Assembly: GCA_035531075.1 (NCBI GenBank)
Contig: DATKTO010000040.1
Span: 127,973 to 191,972 of the forward strand
Reading direction: 5' to 3'
Source: 39-52-133 sp035531075
Lineage (GTDB): Bacteria > Pseudomonadota > Gammaproteobacteria > Burkholderiales > Gallionellaceae
Length of the DNA: 64,000 nucleotides
The notes below the pieces were generated by a model. It was given only the letters and a program-made list of their open reading frames with translations, searched no databases and was not told the origin of the DNA. The position numbers and the translations under genes are program-made. Shown one piece after another: positions 16,676 to 25,834 of the stretch. Positions within the stretch are counted from its first letter, which is position 1. Each line of letters opens with the position of its first letter.

Positions 16676-18532
16676 GTGAAAACAATTAAATTTCTAGTGG
16701 CAATACTTGTCAGCATCGCCGTTGCCACCTGTGGCGGTGGCGGGGGAGGAGGGAGCAGCACGACACCCGCGGCATCCACGACCCCCACCTATAAAATTTC
16801 CGGAGCGGTAACCGGGACATCGGTCCAAGGCGTGACGATTACCCTGTCTGGCGGTTCGAGCGCCACCAGAACCACGAATGCACTGGGCGCTTACAGCTTT
16901 GACGGGCTGGCGGCGGGGACTTATACCGTCACCCCTGCTGCTCCCCTTGGGTCGGCGGGCCATACTTACAGCCCTCCCTCCGCAACGCTTACCATTTCAG
17001 CAAACACGACGCAGGACTTTGTTTCTTCGCCAGACATCGCTTATAGCATCTCCGGCCAGGTGAGCTATGGAGGAACGAAGACGGGCCCTATAGCTGTCCG
17101 GGTGTACTCTACGGCTTGTCTCAGTTGCAGTTCCGTGGGGGGGACGGCCATCGCTGCTGCCGGCCCATACACGGTCAGGGGTCTCAAGCCCGGAAGCTAC
17201 GTGGTTGTGGCGGAAATGTATGCGCTGGGCACAGTAAGTCCCAATGCAAATAATCCGTTTGGTAAATCAGGTCCGGTTAGCATTTCTGCGGCCAATGTTA
17301 CAGGTGTTAACCTCGCAGTCGCCGACCCGGCAGTCCCTCCTCAGCCGCTGACGCCGACCTCGCTGCGTGTCGCTCCGGGAGACGGCTCGGCGTTCGTGAT
17401 GTACAGCCTGCCTAAGAACAATTTCGGCCAGGAGTACGCGACCAGTTACAGGATCGACTGGAGCCCGAATCTCGCGTGGACCGGCGGTGGCAGCGCAATC
17501 TTTGACGGGCAGGGCGACAGGGCTAATTTCACAAATTTCTATGTCCTGAGCGGCCTCACCAACGGTGCCACGTTGTATTTCAGGATGACCGCACTGGTTG
17601 GAACCATGGAAAACCTGCAGCCCGCTGTGTTTGGACCGGTGACCATCGGTGCCGCAGCCGGATCCAGCACCGTGTCCGGCAGAGTCACCTTTCCCGGGGC
17701 GGCCACGGGGCCGCTGATAGTCGGCCTCTACAGCAGTACTACCGGTGTGTATTTCACCCGTATCGCGAATCCCGCTAACCCGCAGAATTACACTATCTCG
17801 GGCGTCAGTAACGGCAGCTACTTTCCCTTTGCCGCGATTGACGCGAACAGCAACGGCGTAATCGACAGCGGCGAGATTAGCAACGTCAATGCCACCGGCG
17901 GGCTGATTAGGGTGGCTGGTAACATCTCGGGGAGTGACATCGCACTGTCCCAGGCCAGCGCGACAGCCAGTGTCAACACGGAGCACTACTCGTCTCCCGG
18001 GTGGAACAATTACAATCTCATTCTGGGCGTCAATGATGGCAGCAAACACGCTGTGGCCGTGAGGCTGGACTCAGGGCCGAACGTGGCCGTGCCATTCGAC
18101 ATGGGTGCCAACAGGGTGATATCGCTGGGCAGCACCAGACCGAAGATAGGGGATCGCTATACGTTCACCGTGACCTACTCCGACAATAGCACCGAGCCTC
18201 TGTCGGCCAGCGTGACCGACGTGCTCGATTCTTTTGCAACGAACATGGGGGCTACCGGCGGCGTCACTCCGACATTCACCTGGGCCGCTCCCGCATCTCC
18301 CCCTGCGTCCTACATCTATGGCCTGACTCTGTGGGGCAATGCTGATCAGATTGGCTGGCGTTACCCGCAAGATTTCGGCCTGCCGAGCACCACGCTCAGT
18401 GCGTTGTATAACGTGGATGGCAAAGCATCCAGTTCTAGCCTGACGCCGGCGCATGCATACAACTGGGCAGTTCAGGTTCGCGATGCCAACGGCAACAGCG
18501 CAGCGCTTCAATCCACCTATACCCCCCCTTAG
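16676..18532 (+). CDS. Surface lipoprotein with carboxypeptidase-regulatory-like and Fn3-like domains
   Basis: The start is a GTG with a perfect GGAGG six bases upstream; longer in-frame starts lack this. The 618-residue product has a lipoprotein signal (FLVAILVSIAVATC) followed by a run of seven glycines and a Ser/Thr/Pro linker. Three beta-sandwich repeats follow: two with the carboxypeptidase-regulatory look (YKISGAVTGTSVQGVTITLS; YSISGQVSYGGTKTGPIAVR) and one Fn3-like (about 225-330). A third regulatory-type unit, STVSGRVTFPGAATGPLIVG, begins near residue 338. It is probably an outer-membrane-anchored adhesin or matrix protein; the ligand is unknown. Confidence 0.75.
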   Translation: MKTIKFLVAILVSIAVATCGGGGGGGSSTTPAASTTPTYKISGAVTGTSVQGVTITLSGGSSATRTTNALGAYSFDGLAAGTYTVTPAAPLGSAGHTYSPPSATLTISANTTQDFVSSPDIAYSISGQVSYGGTKTGPIAVRVYSTACLSCSSVGGTAIAAAGPYTVRGLKPGSYVVVAEMYALGTVSPNANNPFGKSGPVSISAANVTGVNLAVADPAVPPQPLTPTSLRVAPGDGSAFVMYSLPKNNFGQEYATSYRIDWSPNLAWTGGGSAIFDGQGDRANFTNFYVLSGLTNGATLYFRMTALVGTMENLQPAVFGPVTIGAAAGSSTVSGRVTFPGAATGPLIVGLYSSTTGVYFTRIANPANPQNYTISGVSNGSYFPFAAIDANSNGVIDSGEISNVNATGGLIRVAGNISGSDIALSQASATASVNTEHYSSPGWNNYNLILGVNDGSKHAVAVRLDSGPNVAVPFDMGANRVISLGSTRPKIGDRYTFTVTYSDNSTEPLSASVTDVLDSFATNMGATGGVTPTFTWAAPASPPASYIYGLTLWGNADQIGWRYPQDFGLPSTTLSALYNVDGKASSSSLTPAHAYNWAVQVRDANGNSAALQSTYTPP

Positions 18533-18574
18533 GCAGCAGTATGACCAGGTAATTATAAAAACAGGGGAAAGATC

Positions 18575-18599
18575 AAGGGGCCTCCGGGTCCCTTTTTTT
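18575..18599 (+). terminator. Rho-independent terminator
   Basis: An eight-pair stem (AAGGGGCC / GGTCCCTT, one G-U pair) with a TCCG loop is followed by seven T. It ends the lipoprotein transcript 43 bases after the stop codon. Confidence 0.85.
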
Positions 18600-18740
18600 C
18601 GCGTCAAACTCGCGCGTGAAGCAGTGCGGCTGTTGACGTAATTGTCACTCAAAAGAGCGGACGACAGCAGTGTACGAGCTATTGCTTATTGTCTTGTTGC
18701 ATCCTCCCGGGCGATTCTGGAAGATACTGACGGAACACGA

Positions 18741-19244
18741 CTAATACATCTTCAGCCTGAGTTGCAGTGTGAGCGAACCATGCACCACATCTTTGTAGGT
18801 GGGTACCGCAGTAAGGCTGATGCCGATATGCTTATATTCATAGCTTGCGACAGGAAGGGCCATTGGAAACCAGTCGCCATTTCTGGCTTTCGGGTATCCA
18901 TCAATTGCGCCCAACAAGGCTCCGATTCGAACTGAACCGAACTCAAGCGGCTGCCAATACCAGGCGGCATAGCTTGACATTTGCCAGTCACTGTTATGAA
19001 ACCGTCCGGCCGTGATAGCGCTGACTGTCGAATAGCGGTATTCGACGCCGAATCCCAGATTATTATTGTTCAGGTTGATATCCTTTTCAAAATGATAGGA
19101 GTGAAAACCGGGATTTAACCAGACTTCGTCCAGGGGTTCTGCTTCGATGATATTGAAAGGCCCCCACGAGGCCGCACCTGAAATTAGCGGGAAGGCGGCA
19201 AGGAAAAAAAGTATTAATGTTTTTGGAATACTGGTGAAGATCAT
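18741..19244 (-). CDS. Small outer-membrane beta-barrel protein
   Basis: The product of about 167 residues has a signal peptide (TLILFFLAAFPLISGAAS) and then a mature part rich in alternating aromatic and polar residues: WLNPGFHSYHFEKDINL, GFGVEYRYSTVSAITAGRF, SYAAWYWQPLEFGSVRIGAL. It ends in a barrel-like LTLQLRLKMY. Size and pattern fit an eight-stranded barrel; PagP- or PagL-like lipid A enzymes are similar in size, but I see no diagnostic catalytic motif. The ATG at 19244 is preferred; a TTG at 19289 would add a polar stretch before the signal. The orientation is opposite to its neighbours. Confidence 0.65.
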   Translation of the reverse strand: MIFTSIPKTLILFFLAAFPLISGAASWGPFNIIEAEPLDEVWLNPGFHSYHFEKDINLNNNNLGFGVEYRYSTVSAITAGRFHNSDWQMSSYAAWYWQPLEFGSVRIGALLGAIDGYPKARNGDWFPMALPVASYEYKHIGISLTAVPTYKDVVHGSLTLQLRLKMY

Positions 19245-19523
19245 TTTGTCTGGTTCTTTTGTTTGTTGTGCCTGTTGCGAGGAATTCAACGTGCAGTCAG
19301 GCAGATCAAGGTTACCTCATTCACGCTTGCCATAACAAGGCGCAATGCATGCAAGGAGAAAGAAAACTGCAGTGAATGCGGTACAGATCCGGCGCTGTGC
19401 CGGACAGGGTGAATAAATTGTGTTTTGCCAGGTTTTCCCATGTGTTAGGATAAACTGATCTTACAGCGGCGACGGCATCTCTTGTCTGCATGCCTGAATT
19501 TGAAATGGAGAGGTACATAATAA

Positions 19524-20345
19524 ATGGCCGGACAAACTGAAATAAGCAACATGGCATTGTTCTGTGATTTTGAGAACGTGGCGCTGGGGGTGCGTGATGC
19601 AAAGTATGCGCAGTTCGATATCAAAAAAGTGCTGGAGCGCTTGCTGCTGAAGGGCAGTATAGTCGTCAAGAAGGCCTATTGTGACTGGGACCGCTACAAG
19701 GAATTCAAGGCCACGATGCACGAGGCGGCATTCGAGTTGATAGAAATCCCGCATGTGCGGCAGTCGGGCAAAAACTCGGCCGACATCCGCCTGGTGGTTG
19801 ATGCGCTCGATCTTTGCTATACCAAGTCACATGTGGATACCTTTGTGATCATCAGCGGTGACTCCGATTTTTCACCGCTGGTTTCCAAGTTGCGCGAGAA
19901 CAATAAGTACGTGATCGGCATCGGCGTAAAAGATTCAACCTCGGATTTGCTGAGTGCCAACTGCGACGAATTCATTTTCTATGACGATCTTGTGCTGGAA
20001 CAGGAAGCCAAGCAGAAGCGCAAAGCCAAAAAAGCACCGGCGAAGGATACAAGCGACAAGAAGAAAACTGCCAGCAAGAGCGATGATGATAGACGCCAGG
20101 AAGCGCTCGATTTTATCGTTGAAACCGTAGAGGCGTTGATCGCAGAGCGCGGCTCGGACGAAAAAATCTGGGGCTCGCTGGTCAAGAACACGATGCAGCG
20201 GCGCAAGCCGGGATTTACTGAATCCTCCTACGGATACCGCTCGTTTAAGGAGCTGGTCGAAGATGCACAGAAACATAAACTGCTTATTGTGGTGCGTGAC
20301 GAAAAATCCGGACCGTATACGATACGCCTGGCGGCGCCCGACTGA
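19524..20345 (+). CDS. NYN-domain protein with C-terminal OST-HTH/LOTUS domain
   Basis: The 273-residue protein has an N-terminal NYN (PIN-like nuclease) domain, about 10-160, with the acidic residues LFCDFENV, GKNSADIRLVVDA and IISGDSDFSPLV in place. A Lys-rich linker (about 165-190) and a LOTUS/OST-HTH RNA-binding domain (about 195-270; IWGSLVKNTMQRRKPGFTES) follow. This is the bacterial limkain-b1-like architecture, expected to bind and possibly cleave RNA in the cytoplasm. It stands alone, with no obvious operon partner. The biological target is unknown. Confidence 0.88.
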   Translation: MAGQTEISNMALFCDFENVALGVRDAKYAQFDIKKVLERLLLKGSIVVKKAYCDWDRYKEFKATMHEAAFELIEIPHVRQSGKNSADIRLVVDALDLCYTKSHVDTFVIISGDSDFSPLVSKLRENNKYVIGIGVKDSTSDLLSANCDEFIFYDDLVLEQEAKQKRKAKKAPAKDTSDKKKTASKSDDDRRQEALDFIVETVEALIAERGSDEKIWGSLVKNTMQRRKPGFTESSYGYRSFKELVEDAQKHKLLIVVRDEKSGPYTIRLAAPD

Positions 20346-20389
20346 TTTTTTGAGCTGCGGTCCTCATTACTTTTTCCGGAGTGTGTGCG

Positions 20390-21343
20390 ATGTTTAAATT
20401 ATTCTTTCTGGTTTTCATGTTGGGCCTGAATATTTCTTCTTGTGCAAACGCTGCAAGCAGGGTGGAAATAACCCTGAAGCCGATCAGGGTGGCCCCTCAC
20501 AGTTATTATGTACAGGGTCTCTCTGGCGCAGCCTCCGCCGAAAATCAGGGTTATATGTCGAATGCCGGTTTTGTGGTGACCGATGCGGGAGTAATCGTGT
20601 TCGACGCGCTGGGTACCCCGGTGCTCGCGCAAAAACTGGTTGCAGCGATAGCGAAAATCACCAGGCAACCCATCAAGCGAGTCATCATCAGCCATTATCA
20701 TGCCGACCATATATATGGCCTGCAAGTATTCAAGGCACTGGGAGCGGAGATATGGGCGCATGCCGCAGGGCGGGAATATCTTGGCTCTGAAGAAGCGCAA
20801 TTGCGCCTGCAGCAACGGCGCGAAATATTGAAGCCGTGGGTTGATGAAAATACAAGACTATTGCCGGCCGATAAATGGCTCACCGAGGACTCAAGCTTTG
20901 AAATGGGCGGCTTGCATTTTGCTTTGAGCCACGTGGGGCCGGCGCATAGTACGGAAGACCTTGCCTTGTTTGTGCAGGAGGATGAGGTGCTGTATTCCGG
21001 CGATCTGGTTTTTAAGGGGCGTGTGCCGTTTGTGGGCAACGCAGACAGCCGCTTGTGGCTGCAAGCGCTGGATAAGCTGAGTGCATTCAAGGCGAAACAC
21101 CTGATTCCCGGCCATGGAGCGGCTTCCAGCACGCCAGTGGAAGACCTCAAGCTGACCCGCGATTACCTTATTTATGTGCGTCAGGCGATGGGTCAGGCGG
21201 TGCAGGATTTCGTGCCGTTTGATGAAGCTTATGCACATACCGACTGGACGCGATTCTCGAAGTTGCCAGCCTTTCTGGAGGCCAACCGCGCCAATGCCTA
21301 TAACACTTACCTGTTAATGGAGCGAGAAGCGCTGACCAAATGA
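20390..21343 (+). CDS. Periplasmic MBL-fold metallohydrolase (SoxH-like)
   Basis: The 317-residue protein has an N-terminal signal peptide (FKLFFLVFMLGLNISSCANA, with a possible lipobox-like SSC) and an MBL domain. Metal ligands are SHYHADHIYG, a His in HVGPAHSTED, YSGDLVF and a final PGHG. The overall layout matches SoxH-type and quinoprotein-associated hydrolases. Substrate is uncertain; a sulfur compound would fit the organism. The ATG at 20390 is chosen, with CGGAG just upstream; a GTG nine bases earlier is in frame. Confidence 0.75.
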   Translation: MFKLFFLVFMLGLNISSCANAASRVEITLKPIRVAPHSYYVQGLSGAASAENQGYMSNAGFVVTDAGVIVFDALGTPVLAQKLVAAIAKITRQPIKRVIISHYHADHIYGLQVFKALGAEIWAHAAGREYLGSEEAQLRLQQRREILKPWVDENTRLLPADKWLTEDSSFEMGGLHFALSHVGPAHSTEDLALFVQEDEVLYSGDLVFKGRVPFVGNADSRLWLQALDKLSAFKAKHLIPGHGAASSTPVEDLKLTRDYLIYVRQAMGQAVQDFVPFDEAYAHTDWTRFSKLPAFLEANRANAYNTYLLMEREALTK

Positions 21344-21694
21344 GGGCGAGCCGGCTTCAAGCAGGAAACCACAGGCACTTTGAAACTATGTGACTGGCAG
21401 GATGTCGAAATTCCAATGGCAGTCGGTCGAAATTTCACGGCTTGTTGCGATGACTTATTTGTTGGGCAAGCTCTTGCGCAAACAGCGCCATGCACGCATC
21501 ATATTCATGCTCCACAATCCGGGTGAAATTGGTCCGGGCGAAATCGAAAAGTCTGCCTGAAGCCGGCAACTTTTTCAGGTACGCACCGGATTGAATCGCT
21601 TCAATCACAGCGCCAATCAATGATACACGCTGTATTGAGAGCTTCTTTAGCGGACAGCGTTAATCCATTTTATAAGCATCGGCAAAAGATCCAT
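21344..21694 (+). other. Gap before narX
   Basis: About 350 bases lie between the MBL gene and the chosen narX start. A minus-strand frame of 61 codons (21435-21620) is open and starts with ATG, but I recognise no family and it overlaps the alternative narX start. No convincing promoter or terminator was identified. Confidence 0.45.
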
Positions 21695-23614
21695 ATGGTT
21701 GCTTTGAAACTTCAGGAAAAAATTACCGGCCTGCTGCTGTTCTATTTTCTCGTTTCACTGGCCGCGATCAGTTCGACGCTGTACGTGTCCTGGCTGTTGG
21801 AAGGCGGTGCCGCGGCGATTAACGATGCCGGCAGCGAGCGCATGCGTTCGTATCACATTGCTTTCCTGCTTACGCAGCAGGTGCAGCAGCCTTCCGACAG
21901 CCTGAGGCAGGCAATCAAAACAGAGATCGCACAGTTCGAAAAGGTGCTGCTCAACCTTGACCGCGGCGATCCGCGGCGGCCGCTTGCGCTACCCAAGGAC
22001 AAGGTAGTGCGCGAGCAGATGGGCAAACTGCACCAGGCCTGGCGCGCTGATCTAAAGCCTCGTATCCAGCGCATACTCGATACGCCGCAACGTTCGCATC
22101 AGGAACTCATGCTGGCAGACTATAAGCAGGTCGTGGAAAGTTATGTCAGCAATGTGAACGAACTGGTATCGATGGTGGAAAGCAGCAATGCACACGCCGC
22201 CACCCTGTTGCGCAGCTTCCAGATAGGCTTGGTGAGTGTAGCCCTGGTTGGCACGGTGTTGATGATGAATCTGTTTTTGCTGATCGTAGTGCGACCTGTA
22301 AACCGCCTGCGTGAGGGTATTCAGCGCATGGGCAGGGGGGATTTCGGAGTGCGCCTGCAGGTGACTAAAAAGGACGAATTTGGCGAGCTGGCAGATGGTT
22401 TTAACCAGATGGCTGACAAGTTGCAGAACCTTTATGTCACGCTGGAACAGCGGGTGGAAGAAAAATCCCGCAGCGTAGAGGTGAAAAATCGTGAGCTGGC
22501 TGCACTCTACGATGTTGCTACCTTCCTCAATTCCTCAACTGCGACAGAACCACTGTGCGGTATTGTGCTGGAAAAGCTTGCTGCGCTGATGGGCGCGCGT
22601 GATGGCGTCGTACGCCTGGTCGACAGCACGGGAGAGAAGATGCAAATAGTGGCATCGCGCGGGGTTTCGGAAGCCTTCCTTGTCGAGGAGGCTTGTCTTG
22701 CTGTCGGCAATTGCCTGTGTGGCGCGGTGTCGCGTGACGGCATTTCGGTCAGTTCCAACTTTTCCACGCCATCGACACGGCCATTGTTGCATGCCTGCAA
22801 ACGTGAAGGATTCCAGGGGGTAGTGGCGGTTCCGATCCGTTCCAAACAGCGGGTAATGGGCATACTCAATCTTTTCTTTGACACGCCGCGAATCTTGCCG
22901 CAGTCTGAAGTCAGGCTGCTGGAATCGGTGGGGCAACATCTCGGCGTCGCCATTGAAAACCAGCGCCTTGTCGCGCGCGAAAAAGAAATGGCGGTGTCCG
23001 AGGAGCGCAACCTGCTGGCGCAGGAACTGCATGACAGCATTGCCCAGTCGCTCGCCTTCCTGAATATTCAGGTACAGCTGCTGCGCACTGATCTGCAACA
23101 GGGGCAGGTCGATACCGCATTGCAGGGCGTGGAGCAAATCAGCGAAGGGGTGCAGGAAAGCTATGACGATGTGCGTGAGCTGCTGGTGCATTTCCGCACG
23201 CGCGTGGGCAATGCGGATTTGGGTACCGCCGTGCGCAGCGCACTGGAGAAGTTTGAGGGGCAGACCGGAATTAACGCTGTCTTTTCACATCAGGGAACAG
23301 TGCCTGACCTGTTGCCGGAACAGGTGCTCCAGGCCATGCATATCGTGCAGGAGTCTCTTTCCAATGTACGCAAGCACGCCAGGGCAAGCCGGGTTGATGT
23401 AGCGCTTGAGTGCAACGGGGAGTGCACGCTTTATATCAATGACAACGGCACCGGGTTCGATGCCGCGCACGATGCCGGTGTTAATCATGTGGGACTGAGC
23501 ATCATGCGCGAGCGGGCGCACCGTATTGGCGCAGAGTTCGCGCTGGAATCGCAACCCGGACAGGGTACGCGGGTGCGTCTGGTGCTGCCGCAGGGAAGAG
23601 GATCTGAAGCATGA
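21695..23614 (+). CDS. narX: Nitrate/nitrite sensor histidine kinase NarX
   Basis: The product has a first membrane segment and a periplasmic domain with the nitrate-binding P-box (NDAGSERMRSYHIAFLL). A second membrane segment, a HAMP domain, a GAF-like domain with conserved cysteines (EEACLAVGNCLCGAV) and a HisKA_3 kinase follow. The phospho-acceptor His446 is in LLAQELHDSIAQSL and the ATP site reads NDNGTGFD. The M at 21695 gives the usual short cytoplasmic lead; an ATG at 21620 would add 25 residues. It overlaps narL by four bases and lies upstream of the nar structural genes. Confidence 0.93.
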   Translation: MVALKLQEKITGLLLFYFLVSLAAISSTLYVSWLLEGGAAAINDAGSERMRSYHIAFLLTQQVQQPSDSLRQAIKTEIAQFEKVLLNLDRGDPRRPLALPKDKVVREQMGKLHQAWRADLKPRIQRILDTPQRSHQELMLADYKQVVESYVSNVNELVSMVESSNAHAATLLRSFQIGLVSVALVGTVLMMNLFLLIVVRPVNRLREGIQRMGRGDFGVRLQVTKKDEFGELADGFNQMADKLQNLYVTLEQRVEEKSRSVEVKNRELAALYDVATFLNSSTATEPLCGIVLEKLAALMGARDGVVRLVDSTGEKMQIVASRGVSEAFLVEEACLAVGNCLCGAVSRDGISVSSNFSTPSTRPLLHACKREGFQGVVAVPIRSKQRVMGILNLFFDTPRILPQSEVRLLESVGQHLGVAIENQRLVAREKEMAVSEERNLLAQELHDSIAQSLAFLNIQVQLLRTDLQQGQVDTALQGVEQISEGVQESYDDVRELLVHFRTRVGNADLGTAVRSALEKFEGQTGINAVFSHQGTVPDLLPEQVLQAMHIVQESLSNVRKHARASRVDVALECNGECTLYINDNGTGFDAAHDAGVNHVGLSIMRERAHRIGAEFALESQPGQGTRVRLVLPQGRGSEA

Positions 23615-24267
23615 AACCAATACGCATTCTGATCGTTGACGATCACACCCTGTTCCGCAGCGGTATCAAGCTGGTATTGCAGCGACATGAAGGGTTTGAG
23701 GTGGTAGGCGAGGCTGGCGATGGTCTGGAAGGCATCAAGCGCGCCAAACAGCTCAAGCCGGATGTGGTTCTGCTCGATCTGCACATGCCCGGCATAGGCG
23801 GGCTGGAAGCGCTGCGCGTGCTGGTTGAAGATGTGCCGGACGCGCAAATTGTCATGCTCACCGTTTCGGAAGATGCTGAAGACCTGATGGACACGTTGCG
23901 CGCCGGAGCACGCGGCTACCTGCTGAAAAATATCGATACGGCGTTTTTAGTGGAATCGATACAGCGGGCCGCGCGCGGCGAATCCGTGATGTCTCCGCTC
24001 ATCGCACACAAGCTGGCCGATTCCCTGCGTGCCCCTCCGCCCAAGGACGATGTTGCCGTGGCGGATATCAGTCCGGACAAGTTGTCCCCGCGTGAAAGGC
24101 AGATCATCGTCATGCTGGCGCGGGGCGACAGCAACAAGGAAATCGCCCAGGCGCTCAGCCTTTCGGAATCCACCATCAAGATTCACGTGCAGGGCATCCT
24201 GCGCAAGCTGCACATCGCCAAACGGGTGCAGGCTGCCGTGTATGCGGTGGCGCATGGACTCATTTAG
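23611..24267 (+). CDS. narL: Nitrate response regulator NarL
   Basis: The 218-residue LuxR/NarL-type regulator has a receiver domain with the phospho-acceptor Asp56 (VVLLDLHMPG) and a GerE helix-turn-helix at about 150-210 (LSPRERQIIVMLARGDSNKE). It is translated from an ATG overlapping the narX stop. It presumably activates the nar operon downstream when NarX detects nitrate. Confidence 0.94.
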   Translation: MKPIRILIVDDHTLFRSGIKLVLQRHEGFEVVGEAGDGLEGIKRAKQLKPDVVLLDLHMPGIGGLEALRVLVEDVPDAQIVMLTVSEDAEDLMDTLRAGARGYLLKNIDTAFLVESIQRAARGESVMSPLIAHKLADSLRAPPPKDDVAVADISPDKLSPRERQIIVMLARGDSNKEIAQALSLSESTIKIHVQGILRKLHIAKRVQAAVYAVAHGLI

Positions 24268-24314
24268 AACAACACAAAGTGGCTTTAAAAGCCGCAGCTG
24301 CCTGATGGTTTTGT

Positions 24315-24328
24315 TTGAAATATGTCAA
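24315..24328 (+). promoter_or_regulatory. Candidate FNR/Anr box upstream of narK
   Basis: TTGAA-ATAT-GTCAA matches the FNR consensus TTGAT-N4-ATCAA at eight of ten arm positions. It is the only such site in the 237-base gap between narL and the first narK. Oxygen-dependent control of nar operons by FNR-type proteins is established in relatives; use of this particular site is inference. Confidence 0.5.
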
Positions 24329-24395
24329 TATATTCAATATGTTATGTTATTTTGCCCGGCATTGTTGGCAAATCCATAATTCCCCTGACTAGCCG

Positions 24396-24411
24396 AAAGA
24401 ACTAGTTCTTT
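24396..24411. promoter_or_regulatory. Perfect 16-base palindrome before narK
   Basis: AAAGAACTAGTTCTTT is its own reverse complement and is followed by two more T. It lies 94 bases before the first narK. It could be a dimeric regulator site in the leader or a weak termination hairpin for transcripts coming from narL. The sequence alone does not decide. Confidence 0.45.
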
Positions 24412-24504
24412 TTCCTCTCCCGATATGTCCTTCTGACGAATAGGCACGCTCTCCCTATAAGCCTATTCTGGCACTGTAGGTAAATCTCAACAGGGGAGGG
24501 CGCC

Positions 24505-25770
24505 ATGGCATCGCAAGAATACAAAGCTTGGTCGGTAGTCGCAATGAGTACGCTGGCGTTTACGGTGTGCTTCATGATCTGGATGATGTTCGCAGTGATC
24601 GGTATTCCGATCAAGAAAATGCTGGATCTCAATGAAACCCAGTTCGGTATCCTGATCGCGATGCCGGTGCTTACCGGTTCGCTGATCCGCGTGCCGCTGG
24701 GTATGTGGACCGATAAATTCGGCGGGCGGATTGTATTTTTTATCCTGATGTTGTCCACCGTCTTTCCGATTTACATGATTTCCCGCGCCACTGAATACTG
24801 GCATTTTCTGGTAACCGGCCTGTTCGTTGGTGTAGCCGGTGGTTCCTTTACCGTGGGTATCGCCTACTGCGCCCGCTGGTTTCCCAAAAACAAGCAGGGC
24901 TTCGCGATGGGCATTTTCGGCGCCGGCAATACCGGTGCGGCGGTGACCAAGCTGGTGGCGCCGATTATCGTGCTGGCTTATGGCTGGGCAATGGTGCCAC
25001 AGATTTATGCGGTGCTGATGCTGGTCACCGCCATCCTGTTCTGGTTCTTCACCTTTTCCGATCCCCGCCACAAAGTGGGCAAGAGCGTGACGATCCGCGA
25101 ACAGCTCGCCGCATTCAAGGACCCCAAGGTATGGCGCTACAGTCAGTACTATTCCATCGTATTCGGCGGCTATGTTGCCTTGGCGCTGTGGATGACCAAA
25201 TACTACGTCTCCGAGTACGGTTTTGACCTCAAGACGGCGGCTCTGCTGGCTGCGGCCTTCAGCATACCCGGTGGCATGCTGCGCGCGGTGGGCGGTTATT
25301 TCTCCGACAAGTTCGGTGCACATTCCATCACCTGGTGGGTGCTGTGGATTGCGCTGGTCTGCCTGTTCTTCCTGTCCTACCCACAGACGACATTTACCAT
25401 CCTCACCGTCAGCGGCCCGTCCACTTTCAGCATAGGGCTTGGCCCGACCTTGTTCACGATCATCATGTTCACCCTGGGTACCGTTTTCGCGATCGGCAAG
25501 GCATCCGTCTTTAAATACATCTCCGACGATTATCCCAATAATATCGGTGTGATCTCCGGCGTAGTCGGTCTGGCAGGCGGTTTGGGCGGCTTCCTCATGC
25601 CGATCATGTTTGGCGCGCTGGTTGATCTGACCGGTATCCGCTCCTCCGCCTTCATGCTGATGTTTGGCGTCGTGTGGGTATCCCTGATGTGGATGTACTG
25701 GACAGAGGTGCGTCCGTTGCATGCGGAAAAGGAAAAGAATCGCACAAAGCTGGGCGACAGCCTCGAGTGA
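24505..25770 (+). CDS. narK: Nitrate/proton symporter NarK, first copy (NarK1 type)
   Basis: The 421-residue major facilitator of the nitrate/nitrite porter family has twelve predicted membrane segments. Family features are an Arg in the second segment (GSLIRVPLGMWTDKFGGR) and the nitrate signatures GNTGAAVTKLVAP and GVVGLAGGLGGFLMP. NarK1 proteins import nitrate with protons to start nitrate respiration. It is the first structural gene after narXL and lies 64 bases before the second narK. Confidence 0.92.
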   Translation: MASQEYKAWSVVAMSTLAFTVCFMIWMMFAVIGIPIKKMLDLNETQFGILIAMPVLTGSLIRVPLGMWTDKFGGRIVFFILMLSTVFPIYMISRATEYWHFLVTGLFVGVAGGSFTVGIAYCARWFPKNKQGFAMGIFGAGNTGAAVTKLVAPIIVLAYGWAMVPQIYAVLMLVTAILFWFFTFSDPRHKVGKSVTIREQLAAFKDPKVWRYSQYYSIVFGGYVALALWMTKYYVSEYGFDLKTAALLAAAFSIPGGMLRAVGGYFSDKFGAHSITWWVLWIALVCLFFLSYPQTTFTILTVSGPSTFSIGLGPTLFTIIMFTLGTVFAIGKASVFKYISDDYPNNIGVISGVVGLAGGLGGFLMPIMFGALVDLTGIRSSAFMLMFGVVWVSLMWMYWTEVRPLHAEKEKNRTKLGDSLE

Positions 25771-25834
25771 AGCTGAAGCAAAAGAACAAAATCGAAATAA
25801 CACTTAGCAAATAACGTTAAACGAGGAGCAAGAC

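Noticed and set aside
21435..21620. Minus-strand 61-codon frame facing narX
   Set aside because: Plausible composition but no family, no ribosome site, and it overlaps the alternative narX start.
24487..25803. Very long minus-strand frame across narK
   Set aside because: It is the antisense shadow of narK; its composition is His/Gln/Gly-rich without any fold signature.
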